NCBI GenBank assembly: GCA_964630635.1
Contig: CAZVVM010000093.1
Span: forward strand, 1 to 6,754
DNA length: 6,754 nucleotides
Direction: 5' to 3'
Source of the DNA: Colimorpha_A sp964630635
Lineage (GTDB): Bacteria > Bacillota > Clostridia > Oscillospirales > CAG-272
A program made the position numbers and the translations under genes. The notes under the pieces were generated by a model. That model made no database searches. It was not told the DNA's origin and saw only the letters and a program-made list of their open reading frames with translations. This document shows positions 5,811 through 6,754 of this stretch, one piece after another; position 1 is the stretch's first letter, and each line of letters starts with the position of its first letter.

Positions 5811-6530
5811 ATGAAGCTTTCGGTTCTTATTCCGATGTATAATGAAAAGAATATTGCCGAAAATACCGCGAGAACGCTCGTCGGGTATCTTTCCCCGAAG
5901 TTCGGTGACGAATTTGAGATCGTTTTCTCCGACGACGGAAGTACCGACGGATGCAGTGAGACTGTAAAGGCGCTCGGCTTGCCGAACGTAAGAGTAGTTT
6001 CCTATCCCGATAACCGAGGAAAGGGAAGTGCGGTACGAGAAGGCATAAAGAAATGCTATGGCGACGTCATCGTTTGTACCGACTGCGACCTTGCTTACGG
6101 CTGTGATGCGATAGTCGATATATATAATAGGATAATTTCGGGTGGTGAGCACGTCGTTATCGGCTCACGTAATATTGCATCGGACGGCTACGACGGATAT
6201 ACGTTTATTCGCAAGCTTATGTCGAAGATGTATATCAAGCTCGTATCGTTTATTGCCGGCTTTCGTTATTCCGATTCGCAGTGCGGGCTTAAAGCTTATT
6301 GCGCCGAGGCGGCGAGAAGCATTTTCGAGCATTGTACCGTAAACAGCTTCGCGTTTGACCTTGAAGTTCTGCTTCTGACTGAAAAGCTCGGAATGAAGAT
6401 CGCCGAGGTTCCCGTTAAGATCATAAATCATCGTGAAAGAGCATCAAAGGTTCATCCGTTCCGCGACGCGGTAAAGATGATAAAGGACGTTAAAAGGATC
6501 AAAAAAAGAATTAAGAAACTCAAAATTTGA
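5811..6530 (+). CDS. Family 2 glycosyltransferase, Alg5/DPM1-like
   Basis: The 239-residue protein has the GT-A fold signature of GT2 enzymes that transfer a sugar from a nucleotide donor to a polyprenyl phosphate. Motifs run in order: IPMYNE (7-12), SDDGSTDG (40-47), NRGKGSAVREG (68-78), the DXD metal site DCDLA (91-95), GSR (118-120), DSQCGLKAY (155-163), FDLEVL (182-187) and VPVKIINHRERASKV (200-214). The DSQCGLK and FDxEVL motifs point to the dolichyl-phosphate glucosyltransferase (Alg5) subgroup. No membrane segment is present; the C-terminus is very basic (KRIKKRIKKLK) and may hold the protein at the membrane. Start: AAGGA at 5796-5800, 10 nt before ATG, overlaps the sortase stop. Third gene of the operon; it probably makes a lipid-linked sugar for an envelope glycan, but donor and acceptor cannot be read from the sequence. 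Confidence 0.88.
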   Translation: MKLSVLIPMYNEKNIAENTARTLVGYLSPKFGDEFEIVFSDDGSTDGCSETVKALGLPNVRVVSYPDNRGKGSAVREGIKKCYGDVIVCTDCDLAYGCDAIVDIYNRIISGGEHVVIGSRNIASDGYDGYTFIRKLMSKMYIKLVSFIAGFRYSDSQCGLKAYCAEAARSIFEHCTVNSFAFDLEVLLLTEKLGMKIAEVPVKIINHRERASKVHPFRDAVKMIKDVKRIKKRIKKLKI

Positions 6531-6533
6531 AAA

Positions 6534-6558
6534 CGGCACCCGTGAGGGTGCCGTTTTT
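6534..6558 (+). terminator. Rho-independent terminator of the gpmI-sortase-glycosyltransferase operon
   Basis: CGGCACCC (6534-6541) pairs with GGGTGCCG (6546-6553) around GTGA, followed by TTTTT. A preceding A-run (6530-6533) pairs with the T-run, so it may also work from the other strand. It begins 3 nt after the glycosyltransferase stop codon. Confidence 0.93.
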
Positions 6559-6561
6559 GCT

Positions 6562-6754
6562 ATGCCTCGCCCTTTGGGAGAGGTGGCACGAAGTGCCGGA
6601 GAGGGAACCTTCTCCAGCGGGAGAAGGTGTCTAAGAGGAAAACCTCGGACGGATGAGGTGTCGTTTTACCACTTTTCTTTGCTCGTGCAAAGAAAAGTTC
6701 CAAAAGAAAGCACGCCAAGGAGACAACCGATGAAAATTTGCCTTCGCAAATTTT
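6562..6754. repeat. Hairpin-rich intergenic element, probable dispersed repeat
   Basis: About 190 bp without a gene form six consecutive inverted repeats: 6565-6583 (CCTC-CCC with GGG-GAGG), 6585-6597 (GGCAC/GTGCC), 6607-6628 (ACCTTCTCC/GGAGAAGGT, perfect 9 bp), 6642-6659 (ACCTC/GAGGT), 6671-6698 (12-bp stem, TCGT loop) and 6733-6754 (9-bp stem, CTTC loop). The layout resembles the REP/MITE-like elements often found between genes in gut Clostridia. This is resemblance by eye, not a database match. It encodes no protein of note and begins right after the operon terminator. The last hairpin ends at the final base, so the element may continue beyond the window. Confidence 0.6.
6671..6698. repeat. 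Perfect long hairpin within the right-end element
   Basis: ACTTTTCTTTGC (6671-6682) and GCAAAGAAAAGT (6687-6698) are perfect inverted repeats of 12 bp with a TCGT loop. No T-run follows on the + strand. It could act as a weak bidirectional terminator or be the terminal structure of a mobile element. Confidence 0.75.

Noticed and set aside
6562..6754. CRISPR array or attachment site in the right-end hairpin region
   Set aside because: The repeats are inverted and unlike each other, not direct repeats with regular spacers; no tRNA or integrase is nearby.

Overview
The window reads as chromosomal DNA from an endospore-forming Gram-positive bacterium, most likely a Clostridia member of the gut/Oscillospiraceae type. 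The evidence is an alpha/beta-type small acid-soluble spore protein (SASP) with a plausible sigma-G promoter, a class B sortase with an LPXTG-like (SPDTG) surface protein, purine-rich Shine-Dalgarno sites, and compact rho-independent terminators. All supported genes lie on the + strand. The genus cannot be named from the sequence alone.

Layout. Positions 1-48 are a perfect tetranucleotide microsatellite (AAGC x12) touching the window edge. It is followed by about 270 bp with no firmly supported gene, apart from a possible 30-codon small ORF (184-276). Positions 322-2538 encode a 738-residue secreted, wall-anchored protein: signal peptide, parallel beta-helix-like repeats, two Ig-like domains, SPDTG sorting signal. 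A strong terminator follows (2558-2584). Positions 2775-2981 encode the SASP, with its own candidate sigma-G promoter upstream and a terminator at 3003-3024. From a TATAAT box at 3092 a three-gene operon runs to a terminator at 6534-6558: gpmI (phosphoglycerate mutase, 3176-4822), a class B sortase (4832-5797) and an Alg5/DPM1-like family 2 glycosyltransferase (5811-6530). The last ~195 bp (6559-6754) is non-coding and packed with six hairpins, resembling a dispersed intergenic repeat.

How the genes relate. The sortase has a complete His/Cys/Arg triad. The surface protein's SPDTG signal fits the (S/P)PXTG preference known for the Clostridioides difficile class B sortase, so the enzyme and a likely substrate are about 2.3 kb apart, in separate transcription units. 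The glycosyltransferase probably acts on a lipid-linked or envelope glycan. gpmI is a glycolytic housekeeping gene that seems to lend its promoter to the two envelope genes. The SASP is an independent forespore unit. No clearly novel system is visible. The items most worth checking are the AAGC repeat upstream of a surface-protein gene, the sortase-substrate pairing, the sigma-G promoter, and the hairpin-rich element at the right end.
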